Below, piece by piece: positions 62,951 to 64,000 of a stretch of DNA of 64,000 nucleotides. Under the pieces are notes generated by a model that was given only the letters and a program-made list of their open reading frames with translations, ran no database searches and was not told where the DNA came from. Position numbers and translations under genes: made by a program. How positions within the stretch are numbered: position 1 is the stretch's first letter; each line of letters opens with the position of its first letter. Source of the stretch: Thermococcus litoralis DSM 5473 (GTDB lineage Archaea > Methanobacteriota_B > Thermococci > Thermococcales > Thermococcaceae); the NCBI RefSeq assembly GCF_000246985.2, contig NC_022084.1:1947224-2011223 (forward strand), given 5' to 3'.

Positions 62951-64000
62951 TGCCCTCGTCAAAACGTGGGGTCCTCCGTCGTCAACGGATACCCATTGAC
63001 CTTTTCCGCAGTAGCCGGGGAACTCGATTTTGAGGTCTCTCCCTATGGCTCTTATGTTCTTGAGGACGTCTAGAATCTTGCCCGAGAGCGCTACATCTCT
63101 TATGGGGGTCTTTATCTCCCCGTTCTCGATTATATATCCTTCCTTTGCTCCGAACATGAAGGTTCCGTTAGCTATGTCCACCTGCCCGCCTTTGTCTCCT
63201 ATGAGGTAGAGCCCGTTTTTGACCTCTTCAACCATCTCCTCAAAGCTCCAGTCTCCGGGCTCTATATAGGTGTTGCTCATCCTCACGAGGGGCTGATAGT
63301 TGTAGCTCTGTGCCCTTCCATGACCGTTAGGCTCAAGCCCAAAGAAAGCCGCAGTTTCTCTGTCGAGGAGATATTCTTTGAGAACCCCATCTTTTATTAT
63401 CTCAACTCTTCTCGCCTTAATCCCTTCATCATCGTAGATGTATGAGCCAAATTTTCCCGGCAAAGTGGGATCATCTACAACGGTGAGATCCTCAACGGCT
63501 ATCTCTTTCCCAAGTTTTCCTTCCAGTATGCTTTCCCCGTTTTTAACGGCATCTCCCTCCGCTGCATGCCCAAGGGCTTCGTGAATGAAAACTCCGGCAA
63601 GCTCGGGGTCAACTATTACGTCAAACTCTCCCGAGGGGGGCAGGGATGCGTTTAAAAGTTCTTTGGCTTTATTTTTGACAAAAGACGTCCAGTAGTTGAA
63701 GTCTATCCCTTCTATCATTTCCCATCCCACAGTGCCTCCAAAGACCTTCCAGTAGGTCTGCATGTCATTGCCTTTTTTTGCAGTGACAGAGAAGCTCAAA
63801 CGTATTTTGGGAACTACTGTTCTGATTTCACTTCCCACGGAGTTAAAGTAGAACTGCTCTTTCACCCCATCTCCGTAGGCTATCCTTCTGTTGGGTAGCT
63901 CTTTTTCCACCAATAGAGAATCCAGCTCCTTTAGAAGGGTTATTTTCTCTTCCAAATCCACATCAGAAAATGGCTTCTTAACACTTATTTCCGCATCATC
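62930..64000 (-). CDS. tldD: TldD metalloprotease (5' end beyond window)
   Basis: 356 codons are visible; the frame stays open to 64000, so the N-terminal 90-100 residues lie outside. The zinc motif AGVFIHEALGHAAEGD (HExxxH) marks the catalytic subunit of the TldD/E complex. GKFGSYIYDDEGIKARRVEIIKDGVLKEYLLDRETA and FPGYCGKGQWVSVDDGGPHV are family segments. Confidence 0.93.
   Translation of the reverse strand, partial: DDAEISVKKPFSDVDLEEKITLLKELDSLLVEKELPNRRIAYGDGVKEQFYFNSVGSEIRTVVPKIRLSFSVTAKKGNDMQTYWKVFGGTVGWEMIEGIDFNYWTSFVKNKAKELLNASLPPSGEFDVIVDPELAGVFIHEALGHAAEGDAVKNGESILEGKLGKEIAVEDLTVVDDPTLPGKFGSYIYDDEGIKARRVEIIKDGVLKEYLLDRETAAFFGLEPNGHGRAQSYNYQPLVRMSNTYIEPGDWSFEEMVEEVKNGLYLIGDKGGQVDIANGTFMFGAKEGYIIENGEIKTPIRDVALSGKILDVLKNIRAIGRDLKIEFPGYCGKGQWVSVDDGGPHVLTRALVGGLL

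Overview
The window is chromosomal DNA of a hyperthermophilic archaeon of the order Thermococcales, most likely a lower-GC Thermococcus. The evidence is the gene content (PAN and proteasome beta, FttA/aCPSF1, Hel308, SRP19, family-4 UDG, pyruvoyl arginine decarboxylase, pantoate kinase, ADP-dependent serine kinase, Nfn, a tetraether lipid synthase), archaeal TATA boxes about 25 nt before starts, strong GGTG-type ribosome binding sites, and box C/D sRNAs. Genes are dense and many neighbours overlap through ATGA.

Layout. 0-0.5 kb: pyruvoyl arginine decarboxylase, cut by the left edge. 0.7-6.1 kb: a CPA2-type antiporter, an ACT regulator and an eight-gene Mrp/Mbh-type cation antiporter operon with no hydrogenase module. 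6.2-7.7 kb: two tandem NYN-domain genes (the first lacks the family's acidic residues) and a DUF2258 gene. 7.8-13.5 kb: adenylate kinase, a thiamine-binding-type protein, a methyltransferase, a ParB-like protein, a K+ channel with a beta-helix N-domain, a NAD-kinase relative and a 48-aa zinc finger. 13.6-19.8 kb: a C/D sRNA, a membrane-anchored HTH protein, a UPF0173 hydrolase, PAN with a short upstream ORF, a CBS-HTH regulator, a GC-rich structured intergenic element, QueE and another C/D-like sRNA. 19.8-24.3 kb: tRNA/rRNA cytidine acetyltransferase TmcA and an S9 peptidase. 24.3-25.7 kb: an AT-rich two-gene island pairing a DUF4062 (TIR-like) protein with a divergent uracil-PRTase-like protein, a defence-system candidate. 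25.8-32.8 kb: DUF1931 protein, archaeal PEP carboxylase, DUF2139 protein, and the tetraether synthase interrupted by an intein inside its radical-SAM cysteine motif.

33.0-33.9 and 51.5-52.4 kb hold two nearly identical 869-bp insertion sequences in opposite orientation; both encode a transposase that needs a -1 shift at the same A7 run. Between them lie UDG, an NhaC antiporter, a DDAH-like enzyme, pantoate kinase, DNA ligase, tRNA-Ala(GGC) and tRNA-Val(GAC), a repeat-rich non-coding stretch, a structured GC-rich RNA candidate, a C/D sRNA whose guide matches the 5' end of 16S rRNA, amino-acid enzymes, SerK, PsmB, FttA, a broken threonine-synthase/HTH fusion and RpiA.

52.4-64 kb: Hel308, a deletion scar with a truncated lipoprotein signal peptide, a stand-alone RAM domain protein, SRP19, TrmI, an Nfn-type flavoprotein pair with a SurR-like site, a C/D sRNA, a methyltransferase, and TldE/TldD with a lipoprotein gene between them; TldD runs off the right edge.

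Functionally most of the window is housekeeping: RNA modification (TmcA, TrmI, QueE, C/D sRNAs), protein turnover (PAN/PsmB, S9 peptidase, TldD/E), DNA repair (UDG, ligase, Hel308), ion homeostasis and redox metabolism. Accessory signals are concentrated at 24.3-25.7 kb, around the two IS copies, at 49-50.3 kb and at 54.6-55.0 kb. Functional calls come from reading the sequence and memory of families; no database search was run.
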